Assembly (NCBI GenBank): GCA_031969915.1 | Contig: DALYJJ010000118.1 | Span: 1-18,864, forward strand | Source of the DNA: DALYJJ01 sp031969915 | GTDB lineage: Bacteria; Acidobacteriota; Terriglobia; Bryobacterales; Bryobacteraceae | Length of the DNA stretch: 18,864 bases | Direction: 5' to 3' | In this document: positions 1-10,147 of the stretch, one piece after another | Position numbering within the stretch: position 1 is the first letter of the stretch | Layout: each line of letters begins with the position of its first letter | Made by a program: the position numbers and the translations under genes | Notes under the pieces: generated by a model | What the model was told of the DNA's origin: nothing | Database searches by the model: none | What the model saw: the letters and a program-made list of their open reading frames with translations, nothing else

Positions 1-1
1 G

Positions 2-1198
<1,197 letters not shown>

Positions 1199-1212
1199 GC
1201 CCCGCCCGGCCG

Positions 1213-1539
1213 TCACCCCTTCGCCGGCGGCGGCCCGAAGACCACCAGCACCACCAGGCGGCCCGGACCGGGGTTCCGGAGCGAATGGACGACGCCCGCC
1301 GGCGCCAGGATCAGGTCGCCGGCGCCAACGGTCTGCTCTTCGCCGCCGACCATGGCCGCGGCTTCGCCTTCCAGCACAACGTACATCTTGTCCTGGTTGG
1401 CGTGAACGTGCGCTTGGTGCTCCTGGCCCGGCTCGAAGCTGTTCAGACCGGCGTAGAGATGCGGCCCGGCGGCCAGCGAAGTCTTGGTCATCTTCTCCGC
1501 CCTGAACCGGGCGCGCGCAGCAATCTGCTTGAGGATCAT
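1213..1539 (-). CDS. Small single-domain cupin protein
   Basis: A 108-residue cupin beta-barrel. Motif 1 is GQEHQAHVHANQDKMYVVLEG: it has the two metal-binding histidines of HxH, but NQDK stands where the usual glutamate would be. Motif 2, GDLILAPAGVVHSLRN, matches the consensus G(X)5PXG(X)2H(X)3N exactly. No signal peptide is seen. The start is uncertain: ATG at 1539 is chosen because the segment ARFRAEKM looks family-like; ATG at 1551 and ATG at 1491 (preceded by GGCGGAGAAG) are alternatives. It begins 25-40 bases after the sulfatase stop on the same strand, so it is probably the last gene of the oxidoreductase-sulfatase run. Substrate cannot be deduced; small cupins include isomerases, dioxygenases and ligand-binding proteins. 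Confidence 0.85.
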   Translation of the reverse strand: MILKQIAARARFRAEKMTKTSLAAGPHLYAGLNSFEPGQEHQAHVHANQDKMYVVLEGEAAAMVGGEEQTVGAGDLILAPAGVVHSLRNPGPGRLVVLVVFGPPPAKG

Positions 1540-1576
1540 CCCGGCAACCATTCCACCACGCCGCCCGACGCGATGG

Positions 1577-3067
1577 TCAGGGTTTGTGGAACCGCTCCCA
1601 GCGGCTGTAGCGGTGGGGATCGGGACCCACGTAGCGGATCGTGTCGTAGAAGGCCGCGCCGCCGTTCATCCTCGGGTCGCCTTCCTCCCGCAGCATCGCC
1701 TCCATACGGATCCGGAGTTCGCTCACCACACCCGCCCGCGACGCCTCACCCGCCAGGTTGCGCACGCATTCCGGGTCGCGAATCACGTCGTATAACTCAT
1801 CCGCCGGGCGCTTGCCGAACGACAGGCGATAGAACTCGTCAAAGCGCGACAGCAGCAGCGTCTTGGTCGGGCTGTCGTTTCACTCGCGGTAGCCGGTCTC
1901 GGGGTTCCCCGCGGGCCAGCGGTCCGGCTCGTAGTTGCGAAGATACAGCCACTCGTTCGTCCGGATCGCGCGGACCGGATAGCCGGCGTCGTTCGGACGC
2001 CCCAGGTCGTGCCGTTCTTTCCCTGCCAGCGTCACCGTGCGGCCGCTCTCCACCTGGCCCGATTGTCCGGAGCGAAGAATCCCCAGAAAGCTCCGGCCGG
2101 TCATCGAAGGCGGCGGCGCCAGGCCCGCGGCTTCCAGGAACGTGGGCCCAAAGTCCCGCATGTTGACGTGGTCCGTCACCGTGCGGCCGCCTTTCGCCTG
2201 TGCGCCGAAGCGGACCGCCAGCGGCAGGTGGAAGCCGTCTTCGTACAGATGGCCTTTCGCCCGCGGGAACGCCATGCCGTTGTCGGAGGTGACGGCGATC
2301 AGCGTCTGGTCCAGCTCACCACGATTCTCGAGCGCCTGCAGCGCGCGGCCCAGGTGGCCGTCGAAATACTCGGTCTCCAGGGCGTAGTCGAGAAAATCCG
2401 AACGGATCGCCGCTTCGTCGGGATAGTAGGCGGGCAGCCGCACCGAGCCTGGATCGCGCTTGGCCCGCCGGCCCGCGCCTTCTTCGAAGGCCCGGTGCGG
2501 CTCCGTGCCGCCCATCCAGAAACAGAACGGCTGGTTCGCGCCTCTCTGGTCGAGGAAGTCTTCGAAGTTGCCCGCATAGTCGTTGCGGCCGATTCCCGCC
2601 AACGGCGGCTCCAGCGTGCGCTTCTGAAAACCGGGTCCCGCCGGGTTGTACGGCCAGCCGGTGGATTGAGAATCGCCTGGCCCCCAGCCCTTGCCCGTGT
2701 ACCCAACCGCGTATCCGGCCCGCTCCAGGATCTCCGGATACGATGGCCAGTCGTGCGGAAAGATCCCGTAGTGGACCATCGCTTCCTTCAACTGCCAGGG
2801 CCGGCGGCCGGTGAGAATGCTCGCCCGCGAGGGGCTGCACTTCGGGTTCGACGTGAAGCAGTTGGTGAACCGCACGCCCTCTCGCGCCACACGGTCGAAG
2901 TTCGGCGTACGCACCCAGTCGCAGCCGTAGGCTCCTGCATGCCCGCGGCCCCAATCGTCCGCGATCACGAAGAGAAGGTTGGGACGCTTCGCCTGCGCCC
3001 CTGGTAACGGCTGCGCGAGCGCTCCCGCCGCTGCGGCCGAGTGGAGAAACTCCCTGCGAGTGCTCAT
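1577..3067 (-). pseudogene. TAT-exported Cys-type sulfatase interrupted by one in-frame TGA (codon 396)
   Basis: A sulfatase of the alkaline-phosphatase superfamily, expected to hydrolyse sulfate esters outside the cytoplasm. The N-terminus TRREFLHSAAAAGALAQ followed by AQA is a twin-arginine signal. Next come LLFVIADDWG (metal-binding Asp37/Asp38) and the formylglycine signature CSPSR-ASILTGR with catalytic Cys77; TSDNGMAF and GHLYEDGFHLPLAVRF follow. The frame meets TGA at 1882-1880 after ETGYRE and then continues in the same frame as NDSPTKTLLLSRFDEFYRL, RPADELYDVIRDPE and LREEGDPR, which resemble a normal sulfatase tail, to a TGA at 1579-1577. Without the internal stop the protein has 496 codons; a truncated product would have 395 residues. 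ATG 3067 overlaps the upstream gene's stop (ATGA), suggesting coupled translation. It could be a recent pseudogene, a base-calling error or a recoded gene; the intact tail argues against long decay. Confidence 0.85.
1847..1882 (-). other. In-frame TGA followed by a 7-bp inverted repeat
   Basis: Reading the minus strand, TGA (1882-1880) is followed after AA by CGACAGC (1877-1871), a 17-base loop, and GCTGTCG (1853-1847), a perfect 7-bp stem beginning 2 bases after the stop. A bacterial SECIS element would sit roughly here. The sequence also contains GCTGCTGCTG, so several pairing registers with CAGC exist and chance pairing is easy at this G+C. I see no recognisable SECIS apical loop. It is recorded as a structure, not as a demonstrated recoding signal. 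Confidence 0.3.
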
Positions 3068-3567
3068 AGCTGCTCCATTAACTGGATCAAGTGTTCGTGG
3101 TCGAAGGGCCCGGACCTCCTGGTGCGCACGTTCTGAAACCGCCAGCCCTGCCCGATGCAATAGAACACCTGTTCTTCTTCGATCCCCGTCGTGTCGATGA
3201 AGTCCTGGTTGAACCAGCGCACCGAGCCTTGCAGCACGTAGGGGGTCCGGAACAGTTCGGTGGACGAGAGCGCGGGCGTCGATTCGAACACGATCTGAAT
3301 CAGACGCCCGCGCGCGTTGATCTGAATCAGGTTCACGCCCGTGTCGCGAAACGCTTCCGGCGGAAACGTCTCCGGCGAAAGCTCCAGCCGGAGCGTGGTC
3401 AGGAGGCTGTTCACGGCCCCGACAAAGGCGTGGCACACCGCGAACAACTCCGCCGAGGCCCCGCGGCGCGCCGCTTCCACCTCGCGCGCCTTCTTGAGCA
3501 GTTCCTCGTCCGCCGCCGCTTCCCGCTCCAGGCGTTCCGCCAACTTCCGCAGCCGGTCCTGGTTCAT
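3064..3567 (-). CDS. Unknown 167-residue protein between oxidoreductase and sulfatase
   Basis: I do not recognise this family. Residues 1 to about 37 are highly charged (DRLRKLAERLEREAAADEEL) and probably form a helix or coiled coil. The rest looks like a compact alpha/beta domain with LIQINARGRLIQIVFES, YVLQGSVRWFNQDF and FYCIGQGWRFQNV, and ends in a His/Leu-rich helix (DHEHLIQLMEQL). There is no signal peptide or membrane segment, so it is probably cytoplasmic. ATG 3567 follows the oxidoreductase stop directly (TAA then ATG) and its own stop overlaps the sulfatase start (ATGA). That packing supports a real, co-translated gene. Codon usage resembles its neighbours. Confidence 0.8.
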   Translation of the reverse strand: MNQDRLRKLAERLEREAAADEELLKKAREVEAARRGASAELFAVCHAFVGAVNSLLTTLRLELSPETFPPEAFRDTGVNLIQINARGRLIQIVFESTPALSSTELFRTPYVLQGSVRWFNQDFIDTTGIEEEQVFYCIGQGWRFQNVRTRRSGPFDHEHLIQLMEQL

Positions 3568-4833
3568 TTACGCCTTCGGGTACTCCCACGGCGCACGGTA
3601 AGTCCGCGACATCAGCTTCACGGCGGCGGCGTCGTTTGCGAAGGTCTCCTTCACGCCGTCCCACTCCACCGCGCGGCCGAGCTTCATCGAGATCATCGCC
3701 AACAGGCTCATGTTCGTCGAGCGATGTCCGACTTCGATATCGCACACCGGCCGCTTCTTCGCCTCGATCGATTGCAGGAAGTTCGCCCACAGCTCGCGGA
3801 TGTTCTGGTCGTCCGGCTGGTTCAGTTTCGCGTCCTCGTGCACCACGGGCTCGCCCTTCTTCGACGGGTAGAACGTCCACCCATCGCGCCAGCCCATGTG
3901 GAACGTTCCCTCGGTGCCGTAGAAGTAGGCGCCCAGCGGGGCTTTCTCTGCCTCATTGCCGCCGTAGGTGCGGTGCTCCCACACACAGGTGAAGCGGTCG
4001 AACTCGAAGGTCGCCACCTGAGTGTCGGGCGCGTTGGTGTTGTCTTCGCGGATGCGCCGCGCGCCGTGAGAGTAGATCTTCTTCGGCGCCTGCTCTTCGG
4101 TCCACATCAGAATCTGGTCGAACCAGTGGATGCCCCAATCGCCGATCGTTCCATTGGCGAACTCCAGGAACTGGCGGAAGCCCCGCGGGTGAATCGTCTT
4201 GTTGTAGGGGCGCATGGGCGCGGGGCCTACCCAGAGGTTCCAGTCGAGGCCGGGCGGCGGGTCCGAGTCCGGCGTCCGCTGGCCCCGTCCGCCCGCCGAG
4301 TGCACAAAGGCGCGCACCATGCCGATCCGGCCCACCTTGCGCGATTTCAGGAACTGAATGCCCGACACGTTGTGCGGCGACACGCGGCGGTGTGTGCCCA
4401 CCTGCACCACCCGATCGGCCTCCCGCGCCGCCTTCACCATCGCGCGGCCTTCGTTGATGGTGTGGCCGATCGGCTTCTCCACGTACACGTGGGCGCCCGC
4501 GCGAACCGCCGCGATCATCGCCAGCGGATGCCAGTGATCCGGCGTCGCCACAATCGCGATCTCCGGCTTCTCCTTCGCCAGCATCTCCGTGAAGTCGCGG
4601 TATCCCTTCGGCCGTTCGCCCGCCAGCTTCTCCACCTCATCGCAGGCGGCCTTCAACTGGTTGTCGTCGGCATCCACCACAGCCACCGGCTTCGACTGTC
4701 CCGCGGCAAGCGCCGCGCGGAAGATGTTCATGCCCCACCACCCGCCCCCGATCAGCGCGGTGCGATAGGTCTTGCCCTGCGCGCGCAGCAGCGGGACGGC
4801 CCCGATCCCGGCCAGGAAGAGTCTGCGTCTCAT
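3568..4833 (-). CDS. Gfo/Idh/MocA-family NAD(P)-dependent oxidoreductase with TAT-like N-terminus
   Basis: 421 residues, normal for the family. The N-terminus MRRRLFLAGIGAVPLLRAQG looks like a short twin-arginine signal. A Rossmann fold starts at ALIGGGWWG (residues 26-34). The hallmark EKP motif is at 119-121 (YVEKPIGH), preceded by ATPDHWH. The C-terminal substrate domain includes GDWGIHWFDQILMW and GTEGTFHMGW. Members oxidise or reduce sugars, inositols and related polyols; exported acidobacterial and planctomycete members often sit in carbohydrate-catabolic clusters. It is the first gene of the minus-strand run with the unknown protein, sulfatase and cupin. ATG 4833 has GGGGAGG close upstream (spacing 4). 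Exact substrate unknown. Confidence 0.93.
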   Translation of the reverse strand: MRRRLFLAGIGAVPLLRAQGKTYRTALIGGGWWGMNIFRAALAAGQSKPVAVVDADDNQLKAACDEVEKLAGERPKGYRDFTEMLAKEKPEIAIVATPDHWHPLAMIAAVRAGAHVYVEKPIGHTINEGRAMVKAAREADRVVQVGTHRRVSPHNVSGIQFLKSRKVGRIGMVRAFVHSAGGRGQRTPDSDPPPGLDWNLWVGPAPMRPYNKTIHPRGFRQFLEFANGTIGDWGIHWFDQILMWTEEQAPKKIYSHGARRIREDNTNAPDTQVATFEFDRFTCVWEHRTYGGNEAEKAPLGAYFYGTEGTFHMGWRDGWTFYPSKKGEPVVHEDAKLNQPDDQNIRELWANFLQSIEAKKRPVCDIEVGHRSTNMSLLAMISMKLGRAVEWDGVKETFANDAAAVKLMSRTYRAPWEYPKA

Positions 4834-4854
4834 GAGTCCTCCCCGAAACGGTCT

Positions 4855-4874
4855 ACAGTATCACTAGTAACTGT
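4855..4874. promoter_or_regulatory. Imperfect dyad between divergent oxidoreductase and methyltransferase genes
   Basis: ACAGTATCACTAGTAACTGT has perfect 5-bp outer arms (ACAGT/ACTGT) and partial inner symmetry. It is AT-richer than its surroundings and overlaps the -10-like GATACT (minus strand, 4862-4857) that could serve the oxidoreductase gene. It could be a regulator-binding site; no binding protein can be named. Confidence 0.25.
4857..4862 (-). promoter_or_regulatory. Candidate -10 element for the oxidoreductase-sulfatase run
   Basis: GATACT on the minus strand, 23 bases upstream of ATG 4833 with GGGGAGG in between. No clear -35 hexamer is visible at normal spacing, so this is a weak call. 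Confidence 0.25.
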
Positions 4875-5589
4875 GCGCTGCCGGAACGGACGAGTGCTGG
4901 CGCGGGAGCTTCTGGATTCGGCCGGCCCGGAAGCCGCCCGCCGCAACCTGGAAGACATCGCGAGAATTAACCGCTGGTTCGGCGGGCATGCCGTGCTGCG
5001 CCGCCTGGTGGGTTCGGTGGCTCGCCCCGGCGAAGCCTTTTCGCTGCTCGATGTCGGAGCCGCGTCCGGCGATACGGCGTGGGCTTTGCAGTCTGCTTTT
5101 CCGAACGCGCGCATCACGTCGCTCGATTGCAAGCCGCTCCACCTGGCCTCGGCTCCGCCGCCGAAAGTCGCCGCCGACGCCTTCGGTTTACCCTTCCGCT
5201 CCCGCAGTTTCGACTTCGTCCTCTGCTCTCTCTTCCTCCATCACTTCGACGACGCGAGTATCGTCGCGCTGCTCGCTTCTTTCGCCGCGGCGGCGCGCCG
5301 GGCCGTGCTGGTAAGCGACCTGGAGCGCAGTCCCGTCGCCTATCACTTCCTGCCCGCAACGCGAAAGCTCTTCGGCTGGCACCCCCTCACCGTGCACGAC
5401 GGGCCGGTTTCGGTGGAAGCTGGGTTTACGGCGGCGGAGCTGGAGTCGCTGGCCGGCGCGGCCGGTCTCCGCCCGCGCGTGCGCCGCCACCGGCCGTGGT
5501 TCCGGTTGTCGCTCGCCGCGGACGTCTCACCGCAGCCCGGCGAGATCCTTGCTCCGGGCAAGAAACGCCTCGATCCCCTCCACCGTTGA
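4873..5589 (+). CDS. Class I SAM-dependent methyltransferase
   Basis: About 238 residues from GTG 4873. The SAM-binding motif I is SLLDVGAASGD (residues 57-67); the acidic end of beta-2 is ITSLDCKP (81-88); the post-II and post-III region reads FDFVLCSLFLHHF (113-125). The C-terminal GFTAAELESLAGAAGLRPRV is typical of UbiE/type-11-like methyltransferases acting on small molecules. The N-terminal RVLARELLDS...LEDIARINRWFGG resembles methyltransferases found beside polyketide-type genes, but none is in this window, so the substrate is unknown. No ATG is available in this frame; GTG 4894 is an alternative start. The frame stays open far upstream of 4873, but that is antisense to the oxidoreductase gene. 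Its last 63 bases overlap the convergent membrane sulfatase-like gene. Confidence 0.85.
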   Translation: MRCRNGRVLARELLDSAGPEAARRNLEDIARINRWFGGHAVLRRLVGSVARPGEAFSLLDVGAASGDTAWALQSAFPNARITSLDCKPLHLASAPPPKVAADAFGLPFRSRSFDFVLCSLFLHHFDDASIVALLASFAAAARRAVLVSDLERSPVAYHFLPATRKLFGWHPLTVHDGPVSVEAGFTAAELESLAGAAGLRPRVRRHRPWFRLSLAADVSPQPGEILAPGKKRLDPLHR

Positions 5590-7104
5590 CACTTCGCCTC
5601 GCAGCAAAGCGAGCGACAATTGCGACAACGCCGCTGAGCGGAACTCCACCGCCGAGTCCAGACCCGAAGCGCTTCCCGGCGGCTTGATGAGACACGGAAT
5701 GCGTTCCCTCCGCTGATTCCCCGTGAGCCGCCGCTCTTCTTCGCTCCAGACATCTCCCGGCGCCCAGTAGTCTGGCCGCAGCGGATGGTCCGCGGTCACG
5801 ATCACGGCCGCCGATTCCCACACGCCGGCATGCTCCATCGCCCGGCGGATCTCGCCCACCGTCCAGTCCACCAGTTCCAGGTTGTCGATCGTGTTGCTGG
5901 TCGACTTGAGACTTAGTTCGTTCTTCTCGCGGTCCCAGATCCCCAACGGGTGCGGAATCGGGAAGTGCATCAGCACGAACCGGGCGCCATCGCCGCTCGC
6001 GAAACGCTTGCCCTCGGCCAGCAGTTGCTGGAAGCCGCGGTATTGATCCTGGCGCTCCGCCCATCCGAACCACGGCGCTTGAAACTGTGCCGAGGGATCG
6101 AAACGCTTTCGCATCCAGTGCTCGCGATACTGCGCCGACCACTGTTCGGCGAAGCTCCGGCCCAGGCTCGCGGTCCGTATGGCCGCCGGCGTCGGCTCCG
6201 CGCAGCCGGTCAACTGCCGGCCCATCATCTGGCAATAAGGCAGGTGCCAGCCGGCGATGTAGGTGTCGGCGCCCCAGGCGCGGGCTTTCGTGAGCACTGT
6301 CGTGGCGCCGCCCGGTTCGACGCGCCCGCCTTTGGCCAGAACCGCTTCAAAGCGCGACCCACGGTCCTCAAACTTCGCCACCGGCTCGCCCAGCAGGTAG
6401 CCGGTCATCGCCGATTCGGTCTCCCAGGAGGAGGGCAGCGCGTGTTGGGCGAAGAACGCGCCCTTGCGCAGGCGGTCAAGCTCCGGCATCTCGATCGACG
6501 GGGGCCGCGCCGCGAACGACAAGTGATAGTCGAACTCGTCGAACACCAGCCACACCAAGCGCCCCACGGTAGGTTTCGGAACCGGCCCGGCGAGCTTCGG
6601 CGCTGGGGGAACGGCGCCCGGCTTCAACGCCGACCAGGCGAGGTTCACGGGTAATAGCAGGACCGCCGGCGAGAGCGCCAGCACGAGCCGCCGCAGACCC
6701 CGGTACAACCCCGGCTTCCTGTACACCAGCAACTGCACGGCGCCCAGGATCGGCACCATCAGCACCGCCGTCCACAGACCCACAAAGGCGATCTGCGACA
6801 TCCATTGAGTGGCAATCGGCCGGATGTGGCCATCCAGATAATCAATGGGCGTGATGCACAGCGCCAGCGCCGCGCACCGGCCGAACGTCAGGAGCCCCGG
6901 CTGGCCCCGCCGCTCCAGCCACCAGCGGGCGGCAAAGATCACCGCCCCCAGCGCCAACACGCTGAGGATCGTCGCCCACAGCAGCGCCCGGCCCTGCTCG
7001 GTCCCCGCAACCCCCTGCGAGCGCATCCGCATCAGGTCCGCCCAGGAGCGCAGAAACACCAGGTTGGCGATGGACAAGGCCAGTACGGCCCACTCAGGCC
7101 TCAC
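5527..7104 (-). CDS. Membrane-anchored sulfatase/phosphoglycerol transferase-like protein
   Basis: 525 residues from GTG 7104. Four or five hydrophobic segments come first (about residues 5-20, 40-62, 72-88, 104-128, 138-157). A sulfatase-superfamily catalytic domain follows: LVWLVFDEFDYHLS (183-196, metal Asp), SSWETESAMTGYLLG (225-239, Thr229 or a neighbouring residue as possible nucleophile), FVLMHFPIPHP (376-386) and VIVTADHP (434-441, metal Asp-His). There is no C/S-x-P-x-R formylglycine motif, so it is unlikely to be a classical sulfatase. The layout resembles LtaS/OpgB-type or phosphoethanolamine-transferase-like enzymes that modify lipids or envelope glycans outside the membrane. The frame is open to ATG 7212, but the extra 36 residues do not look like a membrane protein. 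Monocistronic; substrate unknown. Confidence 0.82.
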   Translation of the reverse strand: MRPEWAVLALSIANLVFLRSWADLMRMRSQGVAGTEQGRALLWATILSVLALGAVIFAARWWLERRGQPGLLTFGRCAALALCITPIDYLDGHIRPIATQWMSQIAFVGLWTAVLMVPILGAVQLLVYRKPGLYRGLRRLVLALSPAVLLLPVNLAWSALKPGAVPPAPKLAGPVPKPTVGRLVWLVFDEFDYHLSFAARPPSIEMPELDRLRKGAFFAQHALPSSWETESAMTGYLLGEPVAKFEDRGSRFEAVLAKGGRVEPGGATTVLTKARAWGADTYIAGWHLPYCQMMGRQLTGCAEPTPAAIRTASLGRSFAEQWSAQYREHWMRKRFDPSAQFQAPWFGWAERQDQYRGFQQLLAEGKRFASGDGARFVLMHFPIPHPLGIWDREKNELSLKSTSNTIDNLELVDWTVGEIRRAMEHAGVWESAAVIVTADHPLRPDYWAPGDVWSEEERRLTGNQRRERIPCLIKPPGSASGLDSAVEFRSAALSQLSLALLRGEVSTVEGIEAFLARSKDLAGLR

Positions 7105-7105
7105 T

Positions 7106-7113
7106 CTCCTCCC
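7106..7113 (-). promoter_or_regulatory. Ribosome binding site deciding the GTG 7104 start
   Basis: The minus strand reads GGGAGGAGAGTG: GGAGG lies 3 bases before GTG 7104. The spacing is short but the match is strong, and the start places the first membrane helix at residues 5-20. The ATG at 7212 has no comparable site. Confidence 0.5.
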
Positions 7114-7175
7114 ATCGGCCGCCTCCCGGCGCGCCTTTAGACTGTGGAAACACGGGGTTCCGCCGATAGTCAAGG

Positions 7176-7181
7176 TATACT
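7176..7181 (+). promoter_or_regulatory. Candidate -10 element for yqhQ-prfA-prmC
   Basis: TATACT in a GC-rich setting, followed by AGGAG at 7189-7193 and TTG 7205. The same hexamer lies at 16138 before the hem block. No recognisable -35 is seen. Confidence 0.35.
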
Positions 7182-7204
7182 GAAGGTCAGGAGTCCGATT
7201 CCCT

Positions 7205-8185
7205 TTGTCCATCCGGCGATTTCTGCGTCTATCCGCGCATATTCAGATGCTCCCCGTCCTGGAGAGCGGCGAGGAGACCCTCGTCGGCGGCCAGGCGGTG
7301 ATGGAAGGCGTCATGATGCGCGCCCCCCACAGCTACTGCGTGGCCGTGCGGAAACCGAACGGCGAGATCGTCACCGAAGAGAGTCCCCTCCCCAAGCTCT
7401 CTGAGAAGTACCCGCTCTTCAAGTACCCGATTCTGCGCGGCGTGGGCACGCTCGGACACGCCATGTATCTGGGCGTCAAGGCGCTTCGCTTCTCGGCCAA
7501 CGCCGCCCTCGAAGAAGAGAACAAGACCAGCGAAACCAAGCAGGATATTTCCGGCTGGGCGATGAGCCTGAACCTGCTCTTCTCCTTCGCGTTCTTCATC
7601 TTCCTCTACAAGTTCGTCCCGCTCTGGCTGACCACCGCCCTCGGCGACCGCTACCCCGCGCTCAAAGGCCAGATCGCCTTCAACCTGGTGGACGGCGTAA
7701 TCCGCATCGCCATCTTCCTCGCTTTCCTCTACGGCATCTCCCGCTGGAAGGACATCCATCGCGTCTTCGAATACCACGGCGCGGAGCACAAGGTGGTTTT
7801 CAATTTCGAATCGGGCGCTCCCGTCACGGTGGAGAACGCGCAGCGCTTCGTCACCTTCCACCCGCGCTGCGGCACCAGCTTCCTGCTGGTGGTGATGGTC
7901 ATTTCGATGATCGTCTACGCGTTCCTTCCCATTGAATCGTTCGCCGGCAAGTTCGCCTCGCGCATTGCGCTTCTGCCGGTGATCGCGGGCCTCAGCTATG
8001 AGATGATCCGTTTCGCCGCCCGCCGCCGCGGCAGCCTGATGGCCACCCTCACTGCCCCCGGCCTCTGGCTGCAGCGCATCACCACCCAGAACCCCAGCGA
8101 TGACCAGACTGCCGTAGCCATTCACGCGCTCGAAGGCGCCATGCGCATCGAGCAGCAGCAGGGCGGTCCGCTGGTCATCGCCTGA
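7205..8185 (+). CDS. yqhQ: DUF1385 (YqhQ-family) membrane protein
   Basis: 326 residues. It starts with the family signature VGGQAVMEGVMMRAPH and has hydrophobic segments LNLLFSFAFFIFLYKFVPLW, VIRIAIFLAFLYGIS, FLLVVMVISMIVYAFL and ALLPVIAGLSYEMI. Conserved polar patches HGAEHKVVF and TFHPRCGTSF lie between helices and look like metal-binding or catalytic sites. The family is of poorly understood function and often lies next to prfA, as here (15 bases upstream). The start is open: TTG 7205 has AGGAG 11 bases upstream, whereas ATG 7247 has no clear site but lies where coding-type third positions begin and gives 312 residues. Identification is secure; the biochemical role is not. Confidence 0.9.
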   Translation: MSIRRFLRLSAHIQMLPVLESGEETLVGGQAVMEGVMMRAPHSYCVAVRKPNGEIVTEESPLPKLSEKYPLFKYPILRGVGTLGHAMYLGVKALRFSANAALEEENKTSETKQDISGWAMSLNLLFSFAFFIFLYKFVPLWLTTALGDRYPALKGQIAFNLVDGVIRIAIFLAFLYGISRWKDIHRVFEYHGAEHKVVFNFESGAPVTVENAQRFVTFHPRCGTSFLLVVMVISMIVYAFLPIESFAGKFASRIALLPVIAGLSYEMIRFAARRRGSLMATLTAPGLWLQRITTQNPSDDQTAVAIHALEGAMRIEQQQGGPLVIA

Positions 8186-8200
8186 GCAGCACCCATTGCC

Positions 8201-9334
<1,134 letters not shown>

Positions 9335-10135
9335 GGACGCGGGGATTCCCGCCCCGCGCCTGACCGCCGAGGTCCTGCTCTGCCACGCCCTGGGCCGCGA
9401 GCGGGCCTACCTCTACACACATCCCGAGGAAGAACTCGCGCACAATCCCTGGCTGCACTACGGGCGCTACCTGCATGAGCGCCTGAAGGGTAAACCCACG
9501 CAGTACATCACGAAAAAACAGGAGTTCTACGGCCGCGAGTTCCGCGTCTCGCCCGACGTGCTGATCCCACGTCCCGAGACCGAGCACGTGGTCGAGGCGG
9601 TGCTGCGGCTGGCTCCCGGGGCGCGGACGATCGTGGACGTCGGGTGCGGATCGGGCGCGATCGCCGTCACCCTGGCGCTGGAAACAAACGCCGCCGTCAT
9701 CGCGTGCGACATCTCCGAAGCCGCCCTCCGCGTCGCGCGCGAAAACGCTCGCCGCCTGCGCGCCCCCGCCGCGTTCGTGGTCTCCGACGTCACCTCCGGC
9801 CTGCGCGGCCCCTTCGACGTGATCGCGGCCAACCCGCCCTACATTCCCGAAGTCGAACGCGACAGCGTGCAGCGCGAGGTGCGTGACTTCGAGCCGTCCG
9901 TCGCGCTCTATCCCGGGCCCACCGGTCTCGAAGTCTACGCCCGCCTGGTCGCCGATGCGCCCCGCGTGCTCGCGCCCGGCGGTTGGATCGTGATGGAGAT
10001 CGGCTATCGCCTGGCCGACGCCGTGCTCGCTCTCTTCGACGGGCGCTGGCGGCAGGCGGAAGTCATCGCCGATCTGGCCGGCCTGCCTCGCGTCGTGTGC
10101 GCCCGCCTGGCTCCGTGATCGCCGCGCCCTCCTTG

Positions 10136-10141
10136 TAGAAT
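10136..10141 (+). promoter_or_regulatory. Candidate -10 element upstream of dinB
   Basis: TAGAAT, 18-23 bases after the prmC stop and just before a 22-codon leader frame. No clear -35 and no LexA-type palindrome are seen. Confidence 0.25.
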
Positions 10142-10147
10142 GATCGG

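Noticed and set aside
3091..4872. Long plus-strand extension of the methyltransferase frame
   Set aside because: It is antisense to the oxidoreductase and its downstream neighbour. Methyltransferase homology begins only after about 4873.
7105..7212. Extended N-terminus of the membrane sulfatase-like protein from ATG 7212
   Set aside because: The extra residues are not membrane-like, third positions are not coding-like, and GGGAGG before GTG 7104 marks a better start.
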